A stretch of DNA of 64,000 bases from an uncultured Sulfurovum sp. (GCA_913055205.1 CAJXJN010000008.1:1-64000), one strand, 5' to 3'; shown: positions 25,556-37,281, counted from the first letter of the stretch. Made by a program: numbers and translations. The notes: a model not told the origin generated them from the sequence alone.

Positions 25556-26171
25556 GTCTCTTCCTTCTACGCAGAAATATCTGATGGAAAAATTGAAAGA
25601 GAAGAAACTTGATGCTCCTGTTGCTGTTCTTTCGTTGGAACAGAGTTCCGGAATCGGCAGTCGTGACAATAGCTGGTCAGGCGGAGAAGGAAATTTCTTT
25701 GCTTCCATCGCAATAGAGTTGGAAATGCTTCCTGAGGATCTTCCTCTCTCCTCGGCTTCGATCTATTTCTCGTTTATTATGAAAAAAACACTTGAATCAC
25801 TGGGTGAAAATGTCTGGTTAAAATGGCCAAATGATTTTTATTTGAACGATGATAAAGTGGGAGGAACCATTACACAAAAAATAAATGATATTTTGGTGTG
25901 TGGTATTGGGATAAATTTAAAAAATTCACAAAATGGTTATAGAGCCTTGCAGTGCGATATTACACCCAAAATATTACTGGAAAATTACCTCATAGCACTT
26001 CAGGAATTTCCAAAATGGAAGCAGATTTTTAGTGAGTATGAGGTAGAATTTGAATTGAGCAGAAAGTTTTCAGTTCATATTGAAAACTATCAAAAGAGCC
26101 TTCTGGACGCCAGTTTATGCAGGGATGGTTCTTTAATTATAGAAGGGGAAAGAGTGTATAGTTTACGATGA
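25536..26171 (+). CDS. birA: Biotin-[acetyl-CoA-carboxylase] ligase
   Basis: BirA makes biotinyl-AMP and attaches biotin to carboxylase carrier proteins. The 211-residue protein lacks the N-terminal DNA-binding domain, so it is a ligase only. Recognisable are LPSTQKYLMEKL, the adenylate loop in degenerate form (SSGIGSRDNSWSGGEGNFFAS), LKWPNDFYLNDDKVGGTI with the catalytic Lys, and the GIGINLKNS strand. The C-terminal SH3-like domain is very short (LIIEGERVYSLR). It overlaps parA by four bases. Confidence 0.88.
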   Translation: MEILSFKSLPSTQKYLMEKLKEKKLDAPVAVLSLEQSSGIGSRDNSWSGGEGNFFASIAIELEMLPEDLPLSSASIYFSFIMKKTLESLGENVWLKWPNDFYLNDDKVGGTITQKINDILVCGIGINLKNSQNGYRALQCDITPKILLENYLIALQEFPKWKQIFSEYEVEFELSRKFSVHIENYQKSLLDASLCRDGSLIIEGERVYSLR

Positions 26172-26953
26172 GTGAAGTCATAAGTATAGCCAACCAGAAG
26201 GGTGGCGTAGGAAAAACAACAACAGCAGTAAACTTAGCAGCTTCTTTGGCTGAAAGAGGTAAAAAAGTACTTCTTTTGGATATTGATCCTCAGTCTAATG
26301 CAACAACCAGTTTAGGGTTCAACAGAAGTGATTATGAATTCAATATTTACCATGTGCTTATAGGAACTAAAAAGCTCTCTGAAGTGGTACTCAAAACAGG
26401 CATAAAAAACCTTAGCCTTGCACCTTCCAACATAGGTCTTGTAGGGATAGAAAAAGAGTTTTACAATCCTAAAAAGAAAAATAGAGAATTGATTCTTAAA
26501 GAGAAGATCAAAGAGGTCTCTAAAAAATTTGATTTTATCATCATTGATTCACCTCCGGCATTGGGACCTATTACCATAAATGCTTTAAGTGCTTCAGATT
26601 CTGTGATTATTCCTATCCAATGTGAATTTTTTGCACTGGAAGGTCTTGCACAGTTACTCAATACGGTCAGTCTTTTAAAAAAGACGATTAATCCGAAACT
26701 CAAGATCAAAGGTTTTTTACCTACGATGTACTCTGGACAAAATAATCTCTCGAAACAAGTGCTTGCAGATTTAAGTCATCATTTTAAAGATAAACTCTTT
26801 CATCTTAAAAAAGCTAAAGAGTGTATTGTTGTACCACGTAATGTAAAGATAGCGGAAAGTCCAAGTTTCGGTAAACCAGTAACTCATTATGCAACGAGTT
26901 CTAAAGGTTCAATTGCCTATAGAGATCTAGCAACAGTGATAGCAAGAGGTTAA
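26168..26953 (+). CDS. parA: Chromosome-partitioning ATPase ParA/Soj
   Basis: ParA binds DNA as an ATP dimer and drives origin segregation with ParB. The deviant Walker A is ANQKGGVGKTTTAVNLA with both Lys, Walker A' is DIDPQSNATTSLG, and Walker B is IIIDSPPALGPI. The length of 261 residues matches chromosomal Soj proteins without an N-terminal HTH. parB follows after three bases. I found no clear parS site nearby. Confidence 0.95.
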   Translation: MSEVISIANQKGGVGKTTTAVNLAASLAERGKKVLLLDIDPQSNATTSLGFNRSDYEFNIYHVLIGTKKLSEVVLKTGIKNLSLAPSNIGLVGIEKEFYNPKKKNRELILKEKIKEVSKKFDFIIIDSPPALGPITINALSASDSVIIPIQCEFFALEGLAQLLNTVSLLKKTINPKLKIKGFLPTMYSGQNNLSKQVLADLSHHFKDKLFHLKKAKECIVVPRNVKIAESPSFGKPVTHYATSSKGSIAYRDLATVIARG

Positions 26954-26956
26954 AAG

Positions 26957-27826
26957 ATGGCGTTAGGCAGAGGACTGGGAGATATCCTTTCTGAAGTAGA
27001 AGAGGCATACGAAAAAGATTTAAGCAATATTGACAGTTTTGAACTTGAAGCACGGGGAGCCCGTGTTGAAGAGCTTCGTGTTGACAGTATTACTCCAAAC
27101 CCATTTCAGCCTCGTAAACATTTTGATGAGAAAGCACTTCAGGAGTTAAGTGATTCGGTTAGAGAACATGGATTACTCCAACCTATTGTAGTGATAGAAA
27201 AAGAAGACGGTTATCTTCTTATAGCAGGCGAACGTCGTTTAAGAGCACATAAACTTGCAAAAATTACAACGATCAAAGCAATTATTGCTGATGTAGATAT
27301 AGATGAAGTAAGGCTTCGTGAACTTGCACTTATTGAAAATATCCAAAGAGAAAATCTTAATGCGATCGAGTTGGCAAACTCTTATGCAGAGTTGATCGAA
27401 GTACACAAGATCACTCATGATGAGCTCTCTTCTATTGTACATAAAAGTCGTTCCCAGATTACTAATACAATGCGTCTTTTAACTCTTTCCGGCTATGCAC
27501 AGGAACAAGTAGTTTCCGGTAAGATTTCTCAGGGACATGCAAAGATACTGGTTGGACTTGATGAAAAGAAACAAAAAGTGATTATTGATAGTATCATTGG
27601 ACAAAAACTTTCTGTACGTGATGCGGAAAAGATGGTGAAAAATCATAAAGAAAATACCCAACCTTCAAGATCCGCTAAAACAAATAAAAACCCAGTTGAA
27701 AAATATGCAAAAGAATTGGAAGCGTTATTACCTTTTAAGCATAAAATTAAAGCAAAAAGTATTGAGATAATCTTAACTAATGAGAAAGATATTGAAAACT
27801 TTTTAACATTCCTCAAAAAACCCTAA
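26957..27826 (+). CDS. parB: Chromosome-partitioning protein ParB/Spo0J
   Basis: ParB is a CTP-dependent clamp that loads at parS sites. LGRGLGDILSE is the ParA-interacting N-terminus, and VDSITPNPFQPRKHFDEKALQELSDSV begins the CTPase domain. GERRLRAHKLA is the conserved GERRxRA motif, and ELALIENIQRENLNAIE precedes the HTH (SQITNTMRLLTLSG). The C-terminal dimer domain follows a Lys/Asn linker. The length is 289 residues. It ends 62 bases before the ATP synthase operon. Confidence 0.95.
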   Translation: MALGRGLGDILSEVEEAYEKDLSNIDSFELEARGARVEELRVDSITPNPFQPRKHFDEKALQELSDSVREHGLLQPIVVIEKEDGYLLIAGERRLRAHKLAKITTIKAIIADVDIDEVRLRELALIENIQRENLNAIELANSYAELIEVHKITHDELSSIVHKSRSQITNTMRLLTLSGYAQEQVVSGKISQGHAKILVGLDEKKQKVIIDSIIGQKLSVRDAEKMVKNHKENTQPSRSAKTNKNPVEKYAKELEALLPFKHKIKAKSIEIILTNEKDIENFLTFLKKP

Positions 27827-27888
27827 ATTTTAACCAACATCTCATCTCCAAAATGATAAAATAATGCGAAATTACACGAGGAGTTTTA

Positions 27889-28311
27889 ATGCTTGACATA
27901 CATTTACCATTGATGTTGTTCGTCTTAGCTTTGTTTCTAACCCTTCTTGTTCTTTTAAATAATATGCTATTTCAGCCATTGGTGAAATTCATGGATGATA
28001 GAGATAACTCTATAGCAAAAGATTTAAAAGCAGCAAAAAGTCTTAGTGGTAACAGCGATGAACTCAATGCCAAGGCAGATGAAAATATTAGTAATGCTAA
28101 AAATGAAGCTGCTGCAATCAGACAGAAAGCAATCGATGAAGAAAAAACATTGGCTGCAAGTAAAGTTGAAACAAAACAAAATGAGTTAGATAAAGAGTAT
28201 GAAAACTTTGTAGAGAAGTTAGCTGCTGATAAAGAGAACCTTAAAAATTCTCTCCTTTCTCAAATGCCTCTATTCAAAGAGAGCCTAAAAGCTAAGTTTA
28301 GCAAACTATAA
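27889..28311 (+). CDS. atpF': ATP synthase subunit b' (AtpF')
   Basis: This is one half of the peripheral stalk of the F0F1 enzyme. A single N-terminal membrane helix (LMLFVLALFLTLLVLLNNMLF) is followed by QPLVKFMDDRDNSIAKDLK and a long charged coiled coil. The length of 140 residues and position before the second b subunit fit the heterodimeric b/b' stalk of Campylobacterota. The promoter is likely GATAAAATAATGCG at 27855-27868; GAGGAG precedes the start. Subunits a and c are not in the window. Confidence 0.93.
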   Translation: MLDIHLPLMLFVLALFLTLLVLLNNMLFQPLVKFMDDRDNSIAKDLKAAKSLSGNSDELNAKADENISNAKNEAAAIRQKAIDEEKTLAASKVETKQNELDKEYENFVEKLAADKENLKNSLLSQMPLFKESLKAKFSKL

Positions 28312-28324
28312 GGAGAGGATGAAT

Positions 28325-28870
28325 ATGAAGAAATTAGCACTATTCGCTTTGCTGATGGTACCTGCTATCCTTTTGGCTAGTGGTGGTCATGGTGAAGAGA
28401 GTCGTTATCTTGCACAAACGGGTAGAGAGACAGACTTTTGGCCGAGAGTAGTTAACTTTACTATTTTTGCTGCACTGCTGTATTATTTGATTGCCAACCC
28501 AATCAAAAACTTTTTTAAAGATAGAAAAGAAGGTATAGCTGCACAGCTTAGAGAGATAGAAGAGAAGCTTCAAGCTGCAAAAGATGAGAAAAAAGAAGCA
28601 CAGGCTCGTTTGGATGAAAGCAATAAAAAAGCAGAGCAGATTGTTGAAGATGCGAAAAAAGAAGCAATACTTTTAGCACAAAAGATCAGTGAAGCAAATG
28701 AAAATGAGTTAGCTCTTATGGAAAAACAATTTGAAGAAAAAATGATTTTAGAAGAGAGAAAATCTGCCAGAGAGGCGATTGATGAAATCTTGAGTGAAAA
28801 TATCACTAATGATGACATTATGCTTGATGAAGCTAAAGTTGTTGACATTATCTCTAAGAAGGTGGCATAG
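28325..28870 (+). CDS. atpF: ATP synthase subunit b (AtpF)
   Basis: This is the second peripheral-stalk subunit. An N-terminal hydrophobic segment LALFALLMVPAILLA, perhaps a cleaved signal, precedes the anchoring helix FTIFAALLYYLIANPIKNFFKDRKEGI. A long Lys/Glu/Ala coiled coil follows. The ATG at 28325 suits the AGGAGAGG ribosome site better than the one at 28319. atpH begins at the base after the stop. Confidence 0.93.
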   Translation: MKKLALFALLMVPAILLASGGHGEESRYLAQTGRETDFWPRVVNFTIFAALLYYLIANPIKNFFKDRKEGIAAQLREIEEKLQAAKDEKKEAQARLDESNKKAEQIVEDAKKEAILLAQKISEANENELALMEKQFEEKMILEERKSAREAIDEILSENITNDDIMLDEAKVVDIISKKVA

Positions 28871-29398
28871 ATGGAAGAGTTGATCGCTAAAAGATATGCA
28901 AAAGCACTTTCATCGGTGAGTAAAGATATTAAGAGTATCGCTGAAGTACTTAATGTTCTGACAGAAGCTATCAGTGCGGAAGAGGTAAAATCAGTTTTAA
29001 TCTCTCCTATCGTTGCAAGTGAAAAAAAGACAGAGATGATCCTGTCTACACTTGGGGATAAGGCAGACAGTACATTGGTTAATTTTATCAAGATCCTAGG
29101 TGAGAACAAGAGACTTGATTTGATTCCTGCTATTGCTAAAGTACTTAATGCAGATTTGCAAAAAGAGTCTAATCAATACGAAGGTGTATTGAAGAGTAAA
29201 GAGACACTTGATAAAGATGAATTAAGCAAGCTTGAAAAGACACTTAAAAAATATACAGGTTCCAAGATTAAATTGAGACAAGAAAAAACGGATCTTGACG
29301 GGTTACGTGTTTCAGTTGATGATTTGGGTATTGAGGTTAACTTCTCTAAGCAGAGAGTTAAGGAACAACTAATTGATTTCATTAAGAAATCTTTATAG
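28871..29398 (+). CDS. atpH: ATP synthase subunit delta
   Basis: Delta caps the F1 head and ties it to the b stalk. The 175-residue protein has the helical N-terminal domain (IAKRYAKALSSVS) and the C-terminal GSKIKLRQEKTDLDGLRVSVDDLGIEVNFSKQRVKEQL signature. It starts immediately after atpF and lies 23 bases before atpA. Confidence 0.94.
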   Translation: MEELIAKRYAKALSSVSKDIKSIAEVLNVLTEAISAEEVKSVLISPIVASEKKTEMILSTLGDKADSTLVNFIKILGENKRLDLIPAIAKVLNADLQKESNQYEGVLKSKETLDKDELSKLEKTLKKYTGSKIKLRQEKTDLDGLRVSVDDLGIEVNFSKQRVKEQLIDFIKKSL

Positions 29399-29421
29399 TT
29401 ATCTAAAAGAAAGGAGTATCA

Positions 29422-30936
29422 GTGGCAGTTAAATTGCAAGCAGATGAGATAAGTTCAATCATCAAAGAAAGAATCGAGAATTTTGAGATTGATGTTGACA
29501 TCAATGAAATAGGAAAAGTAGTAGGTATCGCAGACGGTATTTCAACAGTATATGGTCTTAACAATGTTATGGCAGGAGAAGTTGTAGAGTTTGATAATGG
29601 TGCTAAAGGACTAGTATTGAACCTTGAAGAGGCAAACGTAGGTGTTGTTGTTCTTGGTACAAGTGCTGGTATTAAAGAAGGCATGAGCGTTAAGAGAGTT
29701 GGAGAACTTCTTAAAACACCAGTCGGCGATGCACTGATGGGTAGAGTTGTTAACCCACTTGGTGAAGCTATTGACGGTAAAGGTGCGATTGAAACATCAG
29801 AGCACAGATTTATTGAAGAAAAAGCACCAGGGATCATGGCTAGAAAATCAGTTCATGAGCCACTTCAAACAGGTATCAAAGCGATTGATGCACTTGTACC
29901 GGTTGGTAGAGGTCAAAGAGAGCTTATCATTGGTGATAGACAAACTGGTAAAACAACATTGGCTATCGATACAATCATCAACCAAAAAGGTCAAGATGTT
30001 GTATGTATCTACGTTGCGATCGGTCAAAAACAATCAACAGTAGCTGCTACAGTGAAAAAACTTGAAGAGCATGGTGCAATGGATTATACGATCATTGTAA
30101 CTGCCGGTGCAGCTGACTCTTCAGCGTTACAATTCCTTGCTCCATATGCTGGTGTAACAATGGCTGAGTACTTCAGAGACAATGGTAGACATGCAGTTAT
30201 CTTCTATGATGACCTTTCTAAACATGCGGTTGCATACAGAGAGATGTCACTTATCCTTAGAAGACCTCCAGGTAGAGAGGCATACCCAGGTGATGTTTTC
30301 TATCTTCACTCAAGACTTCTTGAAAGAGCTGCAAAACTTTCAGATGAATTAGGTGCCGGTTCAATTACCGCATTCCCTATCATTGAAACTCAAGCAGGTG
30401 ATGTTGCGGCGTATATTCCAACAAACGTTATCTCTATTACGGATGGTCAGATCTTCCTTGAAACAGACTTGTTCAACTCTGGTATCAGACCGGCGATCAA
30501 CGTAGGTCTTTCAGTTTCACGTGTTGGTGGTGCTGCTCAGATCAAAGCAACAAAACAGGTTTCCGGAACACTTAGACTTGACCTGGCTTCATTTAGAGAG
30601 CTTCAGGCATTTGCACAATTCGCATCTGACCTTGATGACTATACCAGAGGTCAACTTGAGCGTGGGCAAAGAATGGTAGAAGTGCTTAAGCAAGGACCTT
30701 ACTCTCCGGTACCTATTGAGAAACAAGTTGTTATTATCTTTGCTGGTGCAAATGGATACCTTGATGACATTCCTGCAAGTTCTGTAACAAAATTTGAAGC
30801 AGACCTTATGCCATTTATGGAAGCAAAATATGCAAATATTTTAGAGAATATCAGAAATGAGAAAAAAATCTCTGATGATACAGAGGCAGAATTACGTAAA
30901 GCTATCGAAGATTTTAAAGCTTCATTTGCTGGATAA
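29422..30936 (+). CDS. atpA: ATP synthase subunit alpha
   Basis: Alpha carries the non-catalytic nucleotide sites. The Walker A is [13 protein letters not shown], followed by [44 protein letters not shown], which is diagnostic. The length is 504 residues. The start is a GTG at 29422 with AAAGGAG upstream, giving [18 protein letters not shown]. Confidence 0.98.
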   Translation: MAVKLQADEISSIIKERIENFEIDVDINEIGKVVGIADGISTVYGLNNVMAGEVVEFDNGAKGLVLNLEEANVGVVVLGTSAGIKEGMSVKRVGELLKTPVGDALMGRVVNPLGEAIDGKGAIETSEHRFIEEKAPGIMARKSVHEPLQTGIKAIDALVPVGRGQRELIIGDRQTGKTTLAIDTIINQKGQDVVCIYVAIGQKQSTVAATVKKLEEHGAMDYTIIVTAGAADSSALQFLAPYAGVTMAEYFRDNGRHAVIFYDDLSKHAVAYREMSLILRRPPGREAYPGDVFYLHSRLLERAAKLSDELGAGSITAFPIIETQAGDVAAYIPTNVISITDGQIFLETDLFNSGIRPAINVGLSVSRVGGAAQIKATKQVSGTLRLDLASFRELQAFAQFASDLDDYTRGQLERGQRMVEVLKQGPYSPVPIEKQVVIIFAGANGYLDDIPASSVTKFEADLMPFMEAKYANILENIRNEKKISDDTEAELRKAIEDFKASFAG

Positions 30937-30948
30937 GAAAGGCTTAGA

Positions 30949-33254
<2,306 letters not shown>

Positions 33255-33269
33255 TCTTAAAGGATAATT

Positions 33270-33656
33270 ATGGAACTTATGAAGCTAGAAATAGTCACAC
33301 CGAACGGTGTGATCTTTGATGCTGAAGTAAAACAAGTAACACTACCGGGTAGTGAAGGTGAATTTGGTGTTTTACCAAAACATGCTACTTTGGTATCATT
33401 GCTTGATACAGGGGTTATCGTTATCGACAAAGCTGACGGGAGTGAAGTAGCAGTTGCTATTAATTCCGGTTATGTAAAAGTTGATGAAGAAAAAACAACT
33501 TGTATCGTTGATGGTGCAGTTGCTCTTTCCGGTGACGACAGCGATCTTGCTAAAGCACTTGAAGCAGCAAAAGAATTACTTAAAAGTACGGAAGCCTCTA
33601 GTACAGCTATCGCATCTGCGGTTAGTAAAGTAGAGCAAATCGGAAAGTCTCTCTAA
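33270..33656 (+). CDS. atpC: ATP synthase subunit epsilon
   Basis: Epsilon is a rotor subunit and regulator of ATP hydrolysis. The beta-sandwich domain (LEIVTPNGVIFDAEVKQVTLPGSEGEFGVLPKHATLVSLLDTGVI) is complete, and a helical C-terminus follows. The length is 128 residues. AAAGGATAATT precedes the start. The next gene starts with TTG one base after the stop, so transcription probably continues into the Tol genes. Confidence 0.96.
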   Translation: MELMKLEIVTPNGVIFDAEVKQVTLPGSEGEFGVLPKHATLVSLLDTGVIVIDKADGSEVAVAINSGYVKVDEEKTTCIVDGAVALSGDDSDLAKALEAAKELLKSTEASSTAIASAVSKVEQIGKSL

Positions 33657-33657
33657 A

Positions 33658-34236
33658 TTGAGCTCTCTTTTAGATTATTTCACAGACAGCAGTGCAATTA
33701 CTATTTTTGTGCTGCTTCTACTCTCTATTTATTTTATTGCAACATTTTGGGTATTTTTTGATAGGTTTTATATCCTGAATTCACGTATCACTTCTGAAGC
33801 AAAATCACTTAAAGCACTTTATACAGGTCAGTCAAAATCAGTGGCTAGTACTTCACTTATTTTTACTTATCTGAGCCGTGTCAATACCCCAAACAAAGCA
33901 ATACTCGAAGCGGCATCCTCTGATGCTATCCGTGTTTCTACCAAAGGCTTAACCTGGCTTTCCATTATTGCATCTACTTCTCCGTTTATCGGCCTTTTCG
34001 GTACGGTTATAGGGATACTTGAAACATTCTCTAAATTGGGGACACAGTCCAGTACTTCTTTAAATGTTGTGGCTCCTGCTATCTCTGAAGCCCTTGTTGC
34101 CACCGCAGCGGGTATTGCAGTCGCGATCTTTGCCTATACTTTTCATTTGATCCTGAAGCGTAAAGCATATGAACTCTCTTCACTTCTCTCTTCTCAGTCT
34201 GAAGTGATACTCTCTCAGGTCAATGAGGAGTTATAA
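33658..34236 (+). CDS. tolQ: TolQ/ExbB-type proton channel subunit
   Basis: With TolR it forms a proton-driven inner-membrane motor. Three membrane segments are seen: ITIFVLLLLSIYFIATFWVFF, WLSIIASTSPFIGLFGTVIGIL and VATAAGIAVAIFAYTFHLIL. The conserved pore segments GLFGTVIGI and ISEALVATAAG are intact. The length is 192 residues. The start is TTG 33658 directly after atpC. Linked tolB and pal favour TolQ over ExbB. Confidence 0.9.
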   Translation: MSSLLDYFTDSSAITIFVLLLLSIYFIATFWVFFDRFYILNSRITSEAKSLKALYTGQSKSVASTSLIFTYLSRVNTPNKAILEAASSDAIRVSTKGLTWLSIIASTSPFIGLFGTVIGILETFSKLGTQSSTSLNVVAPAISEALVATAAGIAVAIFAYTFHLILKRKAYELSSLLSSQSEVILSQVNEEL

Positions 34237-34623
34237 ATGTTCTCTTGGGATGACAGTCCGGATCTGAACATTACGCCTCTGGTGGATGTGATGCTGGTAC
34301 TGATGGCTATTTTGATGATCACTGCTCCTACGATTACTTTTCAGGAACAGATTGAACTACCTCAAGGTTCTAAAACTGTTAAGGTTACAAAACCGAAAAC
34401 ACTTACGATCCGAATGGATAAGAACCAAAAGATATACCTTAATAAAGATACTTATACATTAGATACTTTTGCAGATGACTTTGTCAATCAGTCTGTGAAG
34501 TTTGATAAAAATTCTGAAGTTTATATCCGTGCAGATGAACGGCTTAAATATAAGGATGTGATGTACTTACTTAAGAGTGTCAAAGCGGCTGGTTTTGAAA
34601 AGGTGTCACTTATAACATTATGA
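34237..34623 (+). CDS. tolR: TolR/ExbD-type proton channel subunit
   Basis: The single membrane helix follows LNITPLVDVMLVLMAILMITAPTI, where Asp in PLVDVML is the proton-carrying residue. The periplasmic domain (QIELPQGSKTVK ... EVYIRADERLKYKDVMYLLKSVKAAGF) is typical. The length is 128 residues. Zero gap after tolQ; its TGA overlaps the following ATG. Confidence 0.92.
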   Translation: MFSWDDSPDLNITPLVDVMLVLMAILMITAPTITFQEQIELPQGSKTVKVTKPKTLTIRMDKNQKIYLNKDTYTLDTFADDFVNQSVKFDKNSEVYIRADERLKYKDVMYLLKSVKAAGFEKVSLITL

Positions 34624-35435
34624 TGGATAAGTCTCCTAAATTCGTCTGGGGTGTCTTGGCTTTTGGTATCTACTTTGCTATTGTAGGGTTACTCATTTTC
34701 TATTTTAATACTCGTGACGATAAAAAGAGTCTGCGTTATGTAAAAAAAGATGAGCATCGTATACAGGTGGCACTCTCTACGCCCAAAAAACCTAAAAATA
34801 AAAAAGCTATAAATCCTAAACCTAAAGTAAAACCAAAGCTCAAACCAAAGCCCAAACCCAAACCCAAACCGAAGCCTAAAAAAGAGATAAAAAAGAAAGT
34901 AATCAAAAAGAGAGTGATTAAAGAGAAGGTTGTCAAAGAGTCTAAGAAGGTTATTAAGAAAAAAGATGAAAATCTTACAAAACCTAAAAAGAAGGCTTTA
35001 GATCTTTTTGCAAATATAAAAACATCCAAAAAGAAAAATCTTATCACGGTGAGTGATAAACCTGTAAAGTCAACACCGAAAAACAATCTTATAAAAGTGA
35101 CGGATAAACCTATGAGTGCAAGTGAACGTATCAGTTCTTCACTCAAAGTACAAAAGAACAGTGACAGTGGTGTGGAAAATGCTTATTTGGCAAAAGTACA
35201 AAGTATGCTGGAAGATTGGCCTGCCCAGAGTGAATATGCAGGTGAGAAAGTAAAAGTTTTATTACTTATAGACCCCACTGGATCATTTGAGTTTAAACTT
35301 AAGACTGCTTCAAACAATGAAAATTTCAATTCCGGATTGATAGCGTATTTGGAACAACTACAAATGATAGGTTTTGGTCCTCATAAGGGTAATAGGACTT
35401 ATGAATTTGAAGCAGAGTTTATTGCGAAAGAGTAG
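34620..35435 (+). CDS. tolA: TolA/TonB-like energy transducer
   Basis: One N-terminal membrane helix (WGVLAFGIYFAIVGLLIFYF) is followed by a Lys/Pro stretch (repeated KPK from about residue 60 to 90). A Lys-rich linker and a C-terminal domain end at residue 271. The domain contains AYLAKVQSMLEDWPAQSEYAG and a TonB-like VKVLLLIDPTGSFEFKLKTAS. It should span the periplasm and contact TolB/Pal using the TolQR motor. TonB function is not excluded, but tolB and pal are 2 kb downstream. Confidence 0.85.
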   Translation: MMDKSPKFVWGVLAFGIYFAIVGLLIFYFNTRDDKKSLRYVKKDEHRIQVALSTPKKPKNKKAINPKPKVKPKLKPKPKPKPKPKPKKEIKKKVIKKRVIKEKVVKESKKVIKKKDENLTKPKKKALDLFANIKTSKKKNLITVSDKPVKSTPKNNLIKVTDKPMSASERISSSLKVQKNSDSGVENAYLAKVQSMLEDWPAQSEYAGEKVKVLLLIDPTGSFEFKLKTASNNENFNSGLIAYLEQLQMIGFGPHKGNRTYEFEAEFIAKE

Positions 35436-35444
35436 GGTGACAAG

Positions 35445-35567
35445 ATGTATGAAATATACTCCTTCCGGAATACCAGTGAATCAAGCTTTAGTCTATCGTT
35501 AGGAATTGATCTATATAATATATTTGCTGATCCATCTTATTTTCTTAAAACAATAGATTTAGAATAG
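35445..35567 (+). CDS. Possible 40-residue peptide after tolA
   Basis: An ATG nine bases after the tolA stop opens a 40-codon frame, MYEIYSFRNTSE to YFLKTIDLE. The ribosome site (AGGGTGAC) is weak. It resembles no family I know. It could be a fragment of a lost gene. Confidence 0.2.
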   Translation: MYEIYSFRNTSESSFSLSLGIDLYNIFADPSYFLKTIDLE

Positions 35568-35975
35568 AACATCCAGGGCGTAGACCTGGACAGTATCTCC
35601 TTTTTCTATGTGGGTACATCATGCACTTTAAACTTTAGCGTCAGATAGTAACTCACTACTTTTCATTGTTTCATGCAAAAAAATATGCCCCAAGGTTAAT
35701 CCCCAACTTCATAATACCTATTGTCATAAGTTCAAAGCATCCGCATATCCTCAGCAAAGAATACTGATTCTTCTGGTTCACAGCCTCTCCCGATACTAAC
35801 CCATACTTCAATTCAATAAGCTAAACACTCCCAATACTTAATTGTTATGTATATATATTTTTTCAACAAGGATGTTAGGAATGAGAGTGAATCGTTTTAA
35901 AATGAAAGTATAAAAAGCCAAAACTAAACATAGAACTGTTATCGTATAGATATTACGTTTCGTAAGGAGTATAAA
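35568..35975. other. Gene-poor region in the tol locus
   Basis: The stretch of about 400 bases holds no gene I can support. A hairpin TCCAGG/CCTGGA at 35572-35590, followed by CTCCTTTTTCT, may end the tolQRA transcript. A 48-codon minus-strand frame at about 35675-35822 (through NQYSLLRICGCFEL) has no start signal. The end of the region has GTAAGGAG as ribosome site for the next gene. Confidence 0.4.
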
Positions 35976-36365
35976 ATGAAACAAATAACTGCATGCATAG
36001 TATCTATGCTTCTCTTGGCAGTTTTTTCTTTACCTGTCAGTGCCATACCGCCCGAACAGATGAAGCAGATACTCAATATGACTCAAAATAACTGGGTGAG
36101 TTTCCGTGACTATAATGGGAAGCAGTGGATCTATTTTACGCATTTGGAGGCCTATACCTGCGGTATAAAAGAAGTACATTACAGTATCAATTCAGATAAA
36201 CTGGATAAAGTATGGGAACTTCAGTCCTGTGATCCCAAGAATCCTATGGCTGTGACCAAAGATATTATCTATCTGACTATGCCGCTGGGTACTGCTAAGT
36301 CCATAGCTGTGCAAGTGACATTTACTGATGGTACGAAGAGTAAGATAGTTCGTAAAAGACCCTAG
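35976..36365 (+). CDS. Small secreted protein of unknown function
   Basis: The 129-residue protein has a clear signal peptide (MKQITACIVSMLLLAVFSLPVSA). The mature domain contains two cysteines (YTCGIKEV and LQSCDPKNP) that probably form a disulfide, and it ends TFTDGTKSKIVRKRP. The pattern of Trp and Tyr (NNWVSFRDYNGKQWIYFTHLEAY) suggests a beta-rich periplasmic fold. No family is recognised. It lies in the insertion separating tolA and tolB. Confidence 0.65.
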   Translation: MKQITACIVSMLLLAVFSLPVSAIPPEQMKQILNMTQNNWVSFRDYNGKQWIYFTHLEAYTCGIKEVHYSINSDKLDKVWELQSCDPKNPMAVTKDIIYLTMPLGTAKSIAVQVTFTDGTKSKIVRKRP

Positions 36366-36563
36366 TAAAAGATTGCAGACATATACCCGACTGCGAGTTA
36401 CTGTTCCCACTTGCATTTGCAGAAGTACGATAGTCGAGTAGTTTAGATGAGAGTTTTAGGTGTTTGGCTACGGGTATCATGGCTTGAATACTGCTGCTTT
36501 CCGTGTAGCAGATATTGTGCTCTCACAGCATCCCTTTAAAGGGATAAGTATTCAATAAGTGCA
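36366..36563 (-). pseudogene. Possible ammB (Memo-family) remnant downstream of the AMMECR1 gene
   Basis: On the minus strand, directly after the AMMECR1 gene, about 40 codons read IPVAKHLKLSSKLLDYRTS followed by ANASGNSNSQSG. LLDYRTS plus a following SGD-like motif is typical of the C-terminus of Memo/AmmB proteins, the usual partner of AMMECR1. The preceding bases contain stops in all useful frames. A palindrome TCCCTTTAAAGGGA at 36531-36544 lies between. The match is short, so the call is tentative. Confidence 0.4.
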
Positions 36564-37118
36564 TTACTTTTCTTGGTGTTTTTTTACTGTATAGGTAGAG
36601 ATCTCCGGGTGAAGAGAGAGACAGTCCATAGGTAAATTGGCTTTATGACATAAGCTGGAGAAAAAATCATCAAAATTCGGTAACTGTTCCCAAACTTGAG
36701 GTAAATACGTAGCCTGTCTGCCATCATATTTGAGTACGACACCGTCTTGAAAAGGAACTATTTTACTTTTCAGATCTTTTATATCACTATACTCTAATAT
36801 TTTGGGTTCAGAAAGGATAGAAACTTCGACATTGATATGATTGAGCTCTTCACGGGTCAGTGGTGTAAATCTCGGATCATGTAAAGCAGCAGACTGGGCA
36901 TTTGAAATAATATCTTGATAAAGCGGACGGTAAGACTGGAGTGAACCTATACATCCGCGAAGCTGCTTATTTGGCTTTGTGTTAATGGTAACAAATGCAG
37001 CACCGTTTTTCTGAAGTTCAGGATAGTCTTTTAATGCCTGTTCCAAATCAAAATCTTCAGGTTGATTCAATGCTTCCAAAATAGCTGTTTTAGCTAAAGC
37101 AATGATAATATCGTTCAT
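36564..37118 (-). CDS. amrA: AMMECR1-domain protein (AmmA-like)
   Basis: AMMECR1 proteins usually occur with a Memo-like protein and a radical SAM enzyme in the AmmeMemoRadiSam set, whose chemistry is not settled. The hallmark LRGCIGSL is present, with the helix SAALHDPRFTPLTREELNHINVEVSILSEP and GVVLKYDGRQATYLPQVWEQLP. The length of 184 residues is right. A possible Memo remnant follows it, and no radical SAM gene is nearby, so the set looks broken up here. It diverges from tolB. Confidence 0.88.
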   Translation of the reverse strand: MNDIIIALAKTAILEALNQPEDFDLEQALKDYPELQKNGAAFVTINTKPNKQLRGCIGSLQSYRPLYQDIISNAQSAALHDPRFTPLTREELNHINVEVSILSEPKILEYSDIKDLKSKIVPFQDGVVLKYDGRQATYLPQVWEQLPNFDDFFSSLCHKANLPMDCLSLHPEISTYTVKKHQEK

Positions 37119-37281
37119 GTATTACTCCTCTTATGAATTTTAGTTAGTAATGTGCTTCTTTCCGGAAAGAAAAGATTAGCTTCTGTCTCTTATTTTAGCA
37201 TAAAGTAAAAAAGAGAATTGATATTAATTAATGGAGATTTCAACTCAGCCTTGATACAATGCATATAAAAAACAAGGAACT

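Noticed and set aside
30519-30534. parS-like TTTCACGTG in atpA, 3 kb from parB
   Set aside because: Only about 10 of 16 bases match the TGTTTCACGTGAAACA consensus and the right half is not symmetric; it encodes the conserved Ser-Arg-Val of AtpA.
34800-34890. Short tandem repeats in tolA
   Set aside because: These encode the Lys-Pro stretch normal for TolA/TonB proteins, so they are coding low complexity rather than a separate element.
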